A stretch of DNA of 64,000 nucleotides. It comes from Enoplosus armatus (Eukaryota; Chordata; Actinopteri; Centrarchiformes; Enoplosidae). Shown piece after piece: positions 49,294 to 62,078 of this stretch. Location: NCBI RefSeq assembly GCF_043641665.1, contig NC_092183.1:17405501-17469500 (forward strand), read 5' to 3'. The position numbers and the translations under genes are program-made. How positions within the stretch are numbered: position 1 is the stretch's first letter; every line of letters begins with the position of its first letter. The notes beneath the pieces are model-generated. The model was not told the origin of the DNA. It made no database searches and saw only the letters and a list, made by a program, of their open reading frames with translations.

Positions 49294-50279
49294 CGGCAGC
49301 ACTGCAGCCAGCTCTCCATCTGTCTTGAGTACAGACTCACTCTGTTTTTCTCATCGGGCACAAAGAAAGGAACAGAGATAGAGCTACAGATAGACTGCAC
49401 AGAGGCGGAGGGGGGAGCAATGTGTTTTTTTTTCAAGGGCTTTTCTTCATGATCTTTCTCGGCAGCTGGTTCATTCCAGTTTGAAGCACTTCTGCATGAG
49501 GAGGCTGACAGCAGAGGCTGCTGCTTTTTCGTGACTGAAAGCTGGACTGTTTTTTGACCTTGCCAGGAACAAGTTGTTTACCTTCACTGAATGCACCACA
49601 TTGGACAGCTGAAAGAGAGAATACATTATCATGACACAAAGGAGGACAACTCACTTTCTTTATTTACCCTGCTCTAATTTTACTTAAGCAGAGAGAGAAC
49701 ATTAAGTTGGACCGCATGGAGACCTTCTGTCCCTGCATGTTGTCTCTGTCAACACATGTGGGCACATCCCTTATCACTGCAAAAACATTTTAAATGAATA
49801 TTGATACACTGCATGCATGTCAACAGCAGCTGCTGCAAATAAACCGTATCAGTCACTTGTCAGTTTTTAGACTTCTTGACTACAAGTTAGTCCCTCCATG
49901 AAAGGCAGATGTCAGATTCCTCTTCTGATCTCAGCATCAAGTCTCCAGAGTCTGTCCTCACCTCACTGATGTGCCATGTTTTCTGTGTAGTGTACAAAAA
50001 TGTAATTGTTGTGTTTTTTTAAAGAAAGAGGGAAAATTTGCAGTGGCAATGGCACAGCAGCTTTGACGCATGGGCCGAGTCTAATTTATGATGATGGTGC
50101 TAATTGGAAATCCTTTTAAACATCCCCAGTGGAGCTGTACGGGCTGTAGTGGCCCTCCATGTTTAGTATGGACAGGAACCTGATAGCCAGAGTGACACTG
50201 TGCTATGTTCCCATGCCAGGACTCCTATCCCTGCCATACCAAAGTCCCAGCATGGTCAGCATTCCACCTCCAGCCATCC

Positions 50280-50281
<2 letters not shown>

Positions 50282-50314
<33 letters not shown>
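50282..50314. repeat. (CA)n microsatellite
   Basis: About 16 CA units. Confidence 0.95.
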
Positions 50315-50319
<5 letters not shown>

Positions 50320-50802
50320 TCCACTGGCATGTTTGCAACTCTTACGCAGCACCACAAGTTCAGGACCTTGCTGTTACTACTATTGGGAAGAGTCCTTCCC
50401 GCTTTGCACCTCTTTTTACAATGACAAAAATAGATGTAGTTAAAGGAAGGGGTCATGTTCAAGGTACTGAAGATAATATTAGGAGTCATTTTAAATTGTC
50501 CAAAGTGAAATATTGTATGTACTGACCTGGGCCATCTTAATCTCTCAATGCACTTGTGAGACATAAGTTGTAACTGAGCCCACAGAGTCATGCAAAAACA
50601 AGCTCAGTGCACAGTGGAGAATGACGTCAGTCGGATTTCTGTTATTCAGGCTGCAGAGGGATTAGAAAGCCAACAGTTATACTGTTGTGCTCCACTGCTT
50701 GTACCGTCATCCCAGCCAGCAGAGGTCTGATTATAATATTTGATTATAATACTGTCAGAGGCGGGCCACGAGGAAAAAGTCACCCGGAGTTCATTTTTGA
50801 CA

Positions 50803-50804
50803 GA

Positions 50805-50855
<51 letters not shown>
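50803..50855. repeat. (CT)n microsatellite
   Basis: CT dinucleotides with one TTT interruption near 50818. Confidence 0.95.
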
Positions 50856-50858
<3 letters not shown>

Positions 50859-53800
50859 AGCATTTGTCATCTGCAGTATTTCATGCATCCACATTGTTTT
50901 CTTTCACCCCTAAAGTTTCCATCTTAAGTCTCACCTCATTACTGGATGTGTTTGAAAAGTTCTGCAGAAGCCAAAGCTGCTTCAATGGCTATGGCAACAC
51001 TACATGAGATAGTATTCCTTATCATAATCGTGTCAGAAAGACTGATGGCTTTGTGCACTCCACATGGCATGGACCCAAGGAGAAAAGCAAAGTCAGCCTG
51101 ACCTTACCAACACGCTTCTATGTTCAAAATGTACCACACAAAATGAAGCAGTGTACCATGCAACTCAGATTACTGTATTTCCTCACCATGGTGAGTGATG
51201 CTTGGTGCTCTGCTCTATTCTGAAAGCTCGAGGGGTGGAATGGGAGATATCTTCACCAGTGACGTGACACTCTCTCCTGTTATGTCTCAGAGGATTTGGC
51301 TGCAGAACATGTGTGAGTGGGTGAAATTCTGTTGTAGCCCTAAAAAAAGACGCTGAAATGCCGCTATATAAACCGCAAAGAGTTGCAGTTAATACCTTGT
51401 TAAGTGGTAAATTGATTACATATGTCTGCATTCACTGCATATAATCTCAATGATCAATTCATTCAATGCAAGAAGAAACTGTATCTGAGATCGCTGGTGC
51501 AGGGGGTTGACAAAATAATGTCAACACCGCTTGGCAATTGAGATCCCAGGTGACTTAGTTACTTTAAAGTCCCTTTACACGTTTGTTATTAAGTGCTACT
51601 TGGCTCATTTGTGGTATATAAAATATGCCAGCAACAAAGACAAGCACGATTATGCAAGGTGAAACTTGAAGTGCTTTTTATGTAACTCCTTCCCCAAAGT
51701 CATTGGTTCCCTAATGTTCTGTTTCAAGGGGACGAGAGGCCGGACTGAGTTGACTTGTCTTATTTTACCCCGCTGGTCCCCCATGGAAGTTGCTCAGTTT
51801 CCTTTTTTAGCCACGGCTGACTCATAGCATAGCCCCCCCTCCAGCTCCCTTGCAAAGTCTCTGCTCAGCTTTAACTCTCCCTCTCTGGTGCCTGCTCAGA
51901 TTCTCCTGAGTCACAGGGAGTAAAAGACACCCCTCTCCTCACCCCTCCTCTCCCCCCCAATACGTCTCGCTTCTGAAAAACAACAGGTGCAGCGGGGCCT
52001 GCAGAGGGCGGGCTGTCTGGTGGGCAGCGTGTCCAAGCTTCTTCACTTCTCACTGATATTTCACCCCTCTGCCTCCAAACACCCAATCTGTCGCCTCTTC
52101 CCCATCCTTCACCCAATCTCTCTAAACCCTTTCACCCCCTTGTCTGCCCCGTCCCTCCACCTCTATCTCTGCACTTGTTCCACCTCCGCCACTACTCCGC
52201 TCCTCTAATCTCAACCTCCTGCCACTCTCCAACTCACTGGATGCACATGCTCTCCAGGCAAATTATACGTTGTCCTCTACAATCTCGCCTACACAGCACT
52301 GAGCTTACCACGAGGATGACCTTCTGTTTCAAAAAAGTTTTTTACTTTTTTGATACAGTTTTTCCCTCTCTCCCACTGTCTTTCTTCACAACCCCTTTTC
52401 TCTCTCTCCCTCAAACCTCTCTGCTTACTGCACGGCTTCACTTCTAATTCACCCTCTATGTGTACTCTTACTTCACTGTCTCCTCATCCTCATGCTTCTA
52501 CAATGATCGTGCTTCCTGTAGCATCACATTCCCAAACTTTGGCAACAGCTACCTGTTATGTGGGTCAGAAATGTGCTGTTTGCATGCAGCCTATATGTTT
52601 TTTAGGCCATCACTGGGGTTGTGCACATAGTAGGTTCCAAACATCACATGGCCTTTCTTCTCTGACCCAGATCCCTCTGTTGAACACCCACTAGGTGATA
52701 GCCCAAAGGCTCCCAAAATAGCATGGCGGCCTTATCCACACAGTAAAATTGAACGAGTTGTACAATACAGCTTCAGAGGGAAAAGTACACATTTATAACT
52801 ATATCAACTGTGGAGATGAAGTAAAATAAAACTGTAGTGAAACACAGTATTTTTTTAATCTCTTATATTAGTATTGCCATTTCAAAGTCATGAAACATCC
52901 TGGTGTCTGTTTATTTTAACACATACTGTATGTCTGTGTCTGTCCATTGTTCTGCATTAAAGTTTCTGAGTAATTGTTTCAAGGGATGTATGTTGATGGG
53001 CTTGAGGCACTTTGCTCCATTGCTATTTTGGGTTTATACTCATGTGTAGCCTTTAGATCTGCTGTTGCACTGTCAAGACATAAACCCTCTTTACGGCGAG
53101 GAGAACTCATAAAAACTTCTCATTGGCCTTGCTCAAAATAGGACTGGGACACTTGCTGTTGATTAGTCTATATATGAGCTGACATTAAAAACGACCCTGC
53201 AGCAGCAGCAGCAGCAGCGTGATTGTAAAGAGTTGAGATGACTGTTGATGCTTTATGTTGTACAGTTTGATAAACAGCTCCCTTTTGCTGTTTGATAATA
53301 GGCAAAAGATTTGGGAAAACGAAAATCATGTTTTTCAGTATGAAAACTCATTTGTTTGGTTCTCTCAGATATATTATATATTTATCAGCATCTCAAGCTG
53401 GAGTTAGTCAGGAGGTTTAATGGCCTTCAAGAAAGCATCTTTTGCAAGAATCAAGACGTTATGTTTAGCTAAGTAATACTGATTTAAATACTTTAGCTAT
53501 TAATGGAGCACAATATCAAACCAACCAAACACCCAACCAATCCAACATTGTATCAACATCTCAGGTGTAGCACAGCACACTGCTGACACCACTTAAATTT
53601 CTTCTCCTAAATTCGCTGCCAAATATCCCGGGACTTCAGCTCATGTTCCAGAAGTTTCCATCCGTCTGTCTGGTCTGGTCTGGATTGGACTGGTGGGCAT
53701 TTCCCCCGAGCCTGTATTTGCTCCATGGGTTAGACCGACATGTAAACAACATGGTCACCCCCCCCGGCTGGTGTCTGTAAAGTGGAATCCAGCAGAATGG

Positions 53801-56800
53801 ATAGGAATGACCAGGTGGCTGAACAAGAAACAAGGACACACAGGCACTCACACAGACCCACACAGTCAAGTCCAAGCACACATTCGCACACGCACGCATC
53901 ATTATAAAGCTGAGTTGTGTGTCCAAATTGTCACCTAGCAACACTCTTAGCTCTGTCCAAATGACAATTTGATGAAAGCCACAAAAGATATTAATCATGG
54001 TGGGAGCTGCTGAAACGTTGATTGGATTTGAGTTGGCTCAGTGAGAACAGAGAGCACAACAGAGCATTGTTACACAACAGATAAATGACCTGCGGCAAGC
54101 GGTAATTATTAAAATCATGTTTCCAATTGGTGCTGTTGCACAAAAATCCTCTTAGGCGTGCTTCTTCTGTGTTGCTTTTGAAATATATCAACACAATGTA
54201 TTTTCTCCACTAGCAACTGTTACAGGCGGATAGTAAGAAGTCAAACTATATATAAAACTCGTGCTTCACTCTCATGCTAGTTATCATTTGAGATGACGTG
54301 AGAGGATCTGGAGCGAGGCTGACTCTGCTGAGTTTTGGCAAATGTTGCTGAGCGATGGAGACAGAGGGACGTGAGAGGAGACGGTATTTGGTGAGAGAGA
54401 GGCTTAACTACTTTCTGGAACTTTCTGAGTCTTATCATAACTCAGCTCATCCAAATTCATATTGACTTTTTTTCTTAAGCTCACAATCTGGTGATGTTAT
54501 GGGATGTCTTGTCTGTTCAGTTTCTCTTTCCCTTTTCAGTTTCTTCACAATCGCACCAGCTCTTCTTCTTAAAAACGATTCCATTTTTTGTTTCTTTTTC
54601 TTTGTAGTGTCGGTCTTTCAGTTTCTGTCCTTTCTCCTTTCCTCTCTGAGTGATGAATCACTCCTGTCCTGGGCTGTGGCTAACTGTTTCAGCAGACAGG
54701 GATCAGCCAATAGGAAAAAGGGGATGGACCACACCCTTTCTAGTTCCACCCATGCTGCTACTCCAACATCTGATGGCACACACACACGTGGTACAAATCT
54801 GCCTTTTCTTTACTTTCAAAGAAGCAGCCTCCTTAACATTACAGTACCGTACTACCTGTTGTATTTAAAATCTCATCTTTTCAGCCACTTTGTCACTTAT
54901 TGTTACATTTTTATTCTCAGGTGTGTGAAGTCATAACTAGATGTTACATGTCTCCAAGCAGGCGGGTTTTGCTTCTTCATCCCCACCTATTAGAGACGCA
55001 CACACAAGTACACACGAGTCACTTTAGGACAAGGTCAGTCCAGTCCGGTCTGCTCCAGTTCTGTGACTGATTTTAATCATCAGACTAAAAGGCCTCTCTC
55101 ATTTCATCTAACTGAGTCAGTTTTTGGCAGACGGTCTCCTTTCCCTCCAAATGAGCGGAGCTGCAGCGGTGAGTGCAGCAAAGACCTTCGTTCATCGTCA
55201 CTGTGAGCTGAGCAGACAGAGAGGAATGTGTGACCCATATCAGTGCAATCGTCCTCTGACCAGTTCACTCTCTGCTCACCATGTGCTCGGCTGCTCCATG
55301 CTCCCTGCTTCTTTTCACGGCAAACTGGGTGACGACAATATGTGATATGGATGGTTCAAGAGGTGAATGTTAAAGTCATTTATTATTTATTTCAAACACC
55401 CTGTTACAGTAAGATGACTTTTACATCTACACTAAAATACTAGTTTTGTTAACTCCGTAAAGGCAGTTTGATACAATACTTTTTAAAGAGCTCAATGGAA
55501 AAAAACTCGTATAACTGTCAACATTTTCAAGAGGTATGAAGTGATCTTGAAGCCAATGTCAAGGCTGTTTGCACTGATTCGGCACAACGGAGCGAGTTGA
55601 AATCTTGAATAGTCTTTCTTACAGCAAAGTGTGTCAAATATCTTTTTCAGTTATTTTGTCGCCCTGAGTAGCATTTTAAAAATTTAAAAAGGGTTTTCAG
55701 CCAAGTTCAGGTGTCATTCAGGTTGGAGGATGACTGATTTGGGGCAAAAACAACATACACCACTGATGACCGTAACAGAATTTAATCAAGATGAGACAGG
55801 AAATGTATTCATTTCTCATTGTGTGTTGTTATGCGTTTACTGGAGTGTGATTTACCTATTGATTTGAATGAAGAATTTGAATGGACAGAAACACATTTAA
55901 TGTTCATGTTCATTATTGTGGTCGGGTAATATACCTAAACTCCCACTCAGCTAATGCTAATGTTATGCTACTAAGACCACCATCACTCTGCATGTGGTTC
56001 CCTCTGTTGTTCTCCTAGCCTGCCAATAAGTAACAACAGGTGGGCGACTGCAAACAATGTGACCTACGAAGCATGCAGCATATAAAAAGATCGCATTAAC
56101 TCTGAATGAACGCTTCCTGGTAAAGATGTTCAAGGTACTATCTGCAGCATAATATTGATGTGAGAGATCGGCATGAAAGGGACGGATGTACTGGAGTACA
56201 ATTTAAGGTTAAATCAGGCATCTCTGTTCTTGCTCTTTATCCTAATGTTTAAACACACTGTCTGATCTCACTTCTTTGATGCAGAGGTTGGACTCAGAGC
56301 GTGTGGCTGAGGGGAAGTCATGGGAATGGTTGAAAATACATAAAACGTCATAGCAAATACTTTCATCATCTTAATGAAACTCATACTTGTGCTTCTGCTC
56401 ATATCTGAGGTTCTTTTCTCCTTCATCACAGTAACTCCATTGTTCCGGGTTGGTCAGTCAGCTTCCCCGCCGCCGTCCCTCAGGTCCTGCCCTGACTGCC
56501 TTGCATTTGACATTTTATCATGGACACACAACAATAACTGATATTGTTCTCTTATGCAGTCAGAGCCTGATCGGGCCAGTTACTCTGCCTCATGCCATGT
56601 TGCTGCTGTTGGTGCAGAAGAAATGCTGGATCAAACCAGCTGCGTCTGGCTGAACGCACACAGAGGAACCAGTGTGACATGTTGACTTCTCTCCCTGATG
56701 TGTCACTTCCTTTAGTGTGGAAAGGTCTCACGTCTCTCCAGTGAGGTCACCATTGCTTTCCCTCTGTCTCACTTCACCCCGTCAACTTTCTCCCAACTTC

Positions 56801-56864
56801 CTTCCTCTTTTGCTTAGTTGTTGTCCTTTTCCAGCAGCCTTTTATCTGTTAGGCGTGCCTTTAG

Positions 56865-56895
56865 ATGCTAATAGAACTGCTTGTTCTATTAGCAT
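56865..56895. repeat. Perfect 13-bp hairpin
   Basis: ATGCTAATAGAAC (56865-56877) and GTTCTATTAGCAT (56883-56895) are exact inverse complements around a five-base loop. Flanks do not extend the pairing, so it is too short for a microRNA precursor. Confidence 0.85.
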
Positions 56896-57170
56896 GATAT
56901 CTGCCAGCAAGATAGCCCACATTTCCACTTATTGTGCTTAGACTGTGGTATTTATAGAGTGCATCCTCACCACTGAGGTCAGAAAGTGCACTTTCTCTCC
57001 CGGCAAACAAGACTCATTTCAGTGGCAAGATTTACTTTGAACTGATGCAAACAGGACTAAACTAAACTGAGATTAGAAAATGAAACTTAGTGACTAAGAT
57101 GGCTGGTAAAAGGTCTAATGAATGCAGTCTTTGACTAAACTTGAGATTCTGCTTCTGATGATATTGATGT

Positions 57171-57196
57171 TGATGATGATGATGATGATGATGATG
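57171..57196. repeat. (GAT)n microsatellite
   Basis: About eight GAT/ATG units. A GA-rich tract follows at about 57352-57385 and a short TA run at 57889-57902. Confidence 0.93.
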
Positions 57197-60100
57197 TTGG
57201 CAGTCATGGTGGTGAATGTAGTGGCCACAATAAATAGCCATGACAGGAGGATGACAGGAGAGAGGCTATCTCTCACATGTATTAAGCTGCCACTGCAAAA
57301 GCGACTGGCGGGTGATAAACAAAAACTGGTCTCAGCCTGCTCGCCAGGGAAAGAGAGAGGGAGAGAGAGAGAGAGGAGAGAGGGAGATCAGTTGGAGAGA
57401 GTTTGTAACCGACTTTACTTGTTGCCGCAGATAGCTGGCGACTCTGAAATACTTTATCAAGGCTCTGCTCGTGACTGCATAGACACAAGAGTGTGCACAC
57501 AGTCCCTTTTGTGCACGTGCACACAAACTCTGAGCACATACGTGCACGCTCAAGCACAAACGGGTGTGATGGTGGTGGTGCTGACAGCACAGCCTGCAGA
57601 GACCTGTGGACTTGACCTGCATTGGAATGTAGTGCTGCTAACAACAAACCAACAAAACAAAACACAGCTGATCCTATGAAACATTTTCATACAAATGAAC
57701 ACTTGGTGTAGCTAGATGTGTTTCAGATCTGAAAGTTAGCATCTCTCAGTGAAGTCTGTTTCCAGCAAAACAACTCATCTGTCCAAACGTGACGACTATT
57801 TCAGGCAGCTGGAGGGGTTGAAAATATATATATGGCAACCAGCAGGTTATAATTCCAGTGTCATCTTTCAAGCACATGAGAGTACATATATATATATATA
57901 TACAGTATCAACACTCAAGCACAGGAATGCACTGAAGGTGATACAGTGATTTGCACACACTTTTACTTCCATGTAAACATGCATAAACACAGGTATGCCT
58001 TCATACATTTTGGGTACACACACTAAAAAAACAAATACATGGACACATATCAAAGTACTTACAGATAAGCACAAGCAAACACATGCCATAGAGGGGATGA
58101 TCTTGCCAGCCAGACCCCGTAGTGAGAACAAGACAAGAGTGTCAGTTGCAGACATGATATGTCTACTCCCCTTGGCTACATACAACCCAGCAGTCCCTCA
58201 GTCAGCCATGTTGGGAAGGCCACCACGGACAGTGTTTACAAAGTCACATTTCATAGAGCAGCTACTGCCTTCAGCTACAGCACACAGTGTCTACTGTAAC
58301 GTGGCAGAGAAACAACGAAAAGGTATACAAGAAGCTAGGAGCTGACCAAAGAGAAAGCCTATGTTTGTCTGTTTTTCTGTTCTTTTCTTCACTACTGTTG
58401 AATTCCTCATTCAGGGCTGGTCTGCTGCACCACGCTGTCGACTTCAATCAATAAACCTGCTCATTTCAATAAACATGCTGTATTGATCTGTGATGTCTAT
58501 GGCTCAAGATATCCTGTTTGCTCCGGTGCTCCTGGCTACACCTCCACCAGGCTCTCTTTTAATCTGCCTGACCTTTGGAGTCAGTGGACGGAAAGAGTCA
58601 AAAGGTCACGTTATATGACCTGTGTGCCAGCAGCTTCAAATAAAAACTGAGCAAACGTCGGACTCCCAGAAAATATGGCCGGCATTCAACAGTTCAATTG
58701 CATCTCATCTACTGTAATTAAGTTTGTTCAGAGCCACTGAAGTCCATTTCAAGTGGCCAGAAAGTGTTTTTGCAAACATGAAATGGAGAAGTGGAGATGA
58801 AGTTGGTTTACAACTTTCAGTTCAAACTAGTTTGCATCTCTTCGTGTATGACAAGAGCTCAACAAATAAAGCTACAGAGTATTTCTTTTGTAGACGGCTT
58901 GTGATACACTTGCATCCCATCTCACATGTGCTCTTTCTACTATGCTCTGTCTCTCTTTTCCCTATATTCACATAGAGACTGGCCCTTAAAGTTTCAATGT
59001 AAAGACGATACCACTTTATACAGGATTTACAACTTGTGACTAATGACATTATTAGTGGTAAATAGGTGTTCGTGTATCAAAATGGATATTTTTACAGATT
59101 GACAGCAAGAGAAAAAACACACCTAAAGTACATTTAGGTTTAGCTTTAGCTAAGGCTAGCAGTGGCTATCTTGCTGGGTAGCTTTTAAGCCAAGTTCTCC
59201 TGTTGCTGTCTATTTCCATGGCACAATAGTTTTTTATATAACGTAAAACAGAAGTGGAAAAACTAAAATTCCAATCTAAACTTGGCCTGTTGTAATATAT
59301 CAGTTTTCTTTAATAAAATGGCATATCTTGGATGACTTAAGCATTGACATTACAACTATGATAATCAGATTAGAACGTACTGTAGGTCTGCTTCCATATT
59401 TGGCTGTAGAAGGCTAAAGTCTTCATCTAATCACCCAAGAATAAACTCATACTCAAAGTTTTCAAGCAGTGTGACACCACTGGCACTGCTGAAGCCACCG
59501 GACACCCTCCAGGAGCTAATGGTGATGTCAGACAGCGGCAGCGGCGATGAGTGCCATGTAATTGACTGTGGATGAAAGACGGTCTTTGAAGAAGTCACTC
59601 TGGCTTGTCGAAGTGTAGAAAGAGAAGCGCGCTCTGATGTCATTATAGAAAGGTCATCATTTGCCATCTTAATGAGGCGCAATATAAAAAACACACATGC
59701 ATGTCCACTGATGTAGGTACATATTTGCATCATGTCCTCACTGTGCTTGTTGCCTGTGTCCTCCCACAGACATGAGGAAAGATGAGAAGATAGCATATGC
59801 AAACACACTCTCCTCTGCACCCTCATTTAAACATGTTTACTTTTATACTTGTATGAGTCACTTTATCCTCTGTAGCGCTCGGGAATAAACTTTCTACTGA
59901 CTCGGTGTCGGCGACAAGAGTACAAGTGCGTAATACGCAGATTCACAAACGCTTAGTAGCAGCACAAGTCATCTGTACTTGCTGTTGTCCGAATTCTGAG
60001 GTTGTGAATGTAGACAGTGGTGCTTGCTCAGTAGTCTCTATGAAGAACTGAAAGGGTTTGGGTTGAGCCTTTTTGCATGCTCTCTTTTTCTGGAAAGAAA

Positions 60101-61112
60101 AGTTATATTATCTGTTAGGCAAAATCTTGCCGTGCCTGTCACGCACACGTGCCACACTTTATTGATAAAGTAAGGTAGGCATGCATGACAGTGTGTTATG
60201 TATGGTACCACTGTCTGTATCTGACGCATTACTGCTTCTCAATTAGATCTAATCTTGATTGATCTAATCTTATGGTCAGTCATACCCTTCAAATTACCTG
60301 CAAGCAAGTTATTGATTATCCCACAGACGTCACACGAGGCTGATTGGTTGATCAAATAACACCACACAGCCAAGATACTTCTAATGGTAAGGTATGTTTT
60401 TGAAGTGATTCGATAGAGTCAGCTACACTATGAGAGTGCACAAGATGTACATGTACTGCAATAACCTTCTTGCATGTGCGTTTTCTCCACAAGAAGGCAG
60501 AATTATATGCAGCGCAGATCATTTCAAGGATGTGAAAACAGAAGAGCAGGGATGTAAAGCCAGGGCAACAGGTAGCACACGTTCATTTTGTGTTACTCCT
60601 CTGCCTTCTTCTTTCACCCTTCCCACAGTGACACCTGACTGACTGTCTGGCTGTATTGATTTAACTGATGAAGACTGTTGCCGCCAGGCTTTGTGTGTGG
60701 AGGAACTGGGTCACTCTATTGTAGTCTGAGACGAGGTGTTGCATGTTCCATTAAATAGTCTGACTAGTTTATATTCACCTAAACTGTAAACTTATTCATA
60801 GCCTGAAGAATTAAAGGAGGGTTTTCTTACATTCATTATGCTTTAGAGAAAAGTCAGAGTGAAAACAGGCAAAAGGTGGCATTATCACGTTTCAGAAATT
60901 CACACCCTTTCCATTGAATCTAAAGGAAGTCCATGGAGACTGTTGTCATAATAAACTTTAGTTGAACGTCATTGAAAGTATACAAATAAACACAATGTCA
61001 TTTCTTATTGTTTGATTGTGTAACTTAATCTCCTGCATCTTTTATTAAAAGATTGTGCATTCCTTAAAAAAAAGAAAAAAATTCATAACTTTACCATCAA
61101 GGCCAAGCAATG
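57197..61112. other. Intergenic, no gene seen
   Basis: Mixed sequence without recognised exons. Several open frames over 60 codons exist but have no consistent splice sites, start context or family resemblance. Confidence 0.5.
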
Positions 61113-61258
61113 TATAAAGAGAGAGCGAGATCACTGATAGTTCCTAAAACAGGACACGAGCGATGAGAATCTGTGCTCTTCTCATCATCCTGTGTTTGCT
61201 GTCTTCCCTCCTTTACTCTGTCAGACAACCTTGCTTTGAGGATGTGGTGATTAACTGA
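61113..61258 (+). CDS. Possible first exon of a small secreted peptide
   Basis: A TATAAA at 61113-61118 lies 50 bases before an ATG at 61163 in fair context (G at -3). The open frame has 31 codons to TGA at 61256-61258: MRICALLIILCLL and about seven more mainly hydrophobic residues resemble a signal peptide, followed by QPCFEDVV. A GT at the GATGTG|GTGATT area could be a splice donor into unseen exons, as in small cysteine-rich fish immune peptides. No homology is recognised and no second exon was found. It may be chance. Confidence 0.25.
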
Positions 61259-61828
61259 GAGCTAGAAGTGCAGAGTCATTTGGTCTCTTCATGAGATTTG
61301 TTGATGACAACATTTACCCTCATTTACAGACAGGCTGTAAATGAATGTGAATCAGCTGTTGCCTGGTTGTCTGCTGTCTTATCTCCGTCGTTCCCTCCGA
61401 GCATAGACAGATAGAGAGGGCACACAGGCGAGAAGAGACCAAGGACTCCAACATAAACATGTTTGCCTCCAGTCTGGTGTCTCTGGGACCAAGGCCGCTG
61501 GGTTGGGACATCAAGCTGTTTGCTGCGGCTGTTTAATTGCTTTACCCTGTATGGCTAAGAGAGATGATTTAGATAGTCTGAGCACTTTTACTAAAGCTCT
61601 GAACATCTCACCTGAGACTGATCAGAAGTGGTTGCAGAAAACTTTCATTACTTTTATATCAGCCACCAAATCAGTGCCTCACAAATCTGAAAATGTCTCT
61701 CACTCAGGAAGAACCAATTCCACAACAGAACATAATGCATTTAATCATATCCTTTGTGTTCATTCTTGACCTTAACATAAGGTCCTTAACCAAAAACACC
61801 AAGAAATAGTCAGGAACATAACCCCTGA

Positions 61829-62078
61829 AAAGGATTAAACAAACCAGATAAAAAGTGTTAACTAGTGAGCTTTTGAGGTGCTGGCAGGGGATTTTGGTAC
61901 CTTTGGACAGAGCCAGGCTAGCTGTTACCCCCTGTTTCCAGTCATTGTGCTAAGCTAAGCTAAGCTAACCATTGCCTGGCTCCAGCATCATATTTAGGGT
62001 AGAGTTTGGTATCGGTCTTCTCATTCTTGGCAAGAAAGCGAATAAGTGTATTTCCCAAAATGTTGAACTATTCCTTTA
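61829..62078 (+). mobile_element. Short non-autonomous element common in percomorph fish
   Basis: The stretch includes TTTGGACAGAGCCAGGCTAG, CCCCTGTTTCCAGTC, GTGCTAAGCTAAGCTAAGC, GGCAAGAAAGCGAATAAG and TATTTCCCAAAATGTTGAAC. I recognise this order of motifs from a dispersed element in introns and UTRs of many perch-like fishes, probably a SINE-like or MITE-like element. It has no coding capacity. The ends are approximate. Confidence 0.65.

Larger units (their letters stand above)
49293..57120. other. Intergenic, middle part; simple repeats, no gene seen
   Basis: I find no convincing exon. Simple repeats are listed separately. A pyrimidine-rich, C-rich stretch lies at about 52030-52450. Stretch 53990-54190 is repeat-free with TAATTA-type motifs and could be regulatory. 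Confidence 0.5.

Noticed and set aside
49209..49436. Frame with long Cys-Val repeats
   Set aside because: It is a translated (CA)n microsatellite.
54499..54936. 145-codon plus-strand frame rich in Phe, Ser and Leu
   Set aside because: Composition reflects a pyrimidine-rich tract; no homology or splice structure.
55124..55345. Plus-strand frame with MSGAAA followed by a good GTGAGT donor
   Set aside because: Weak start context, no promoter signal and no downstream exon found; the donor match alone is not enough.
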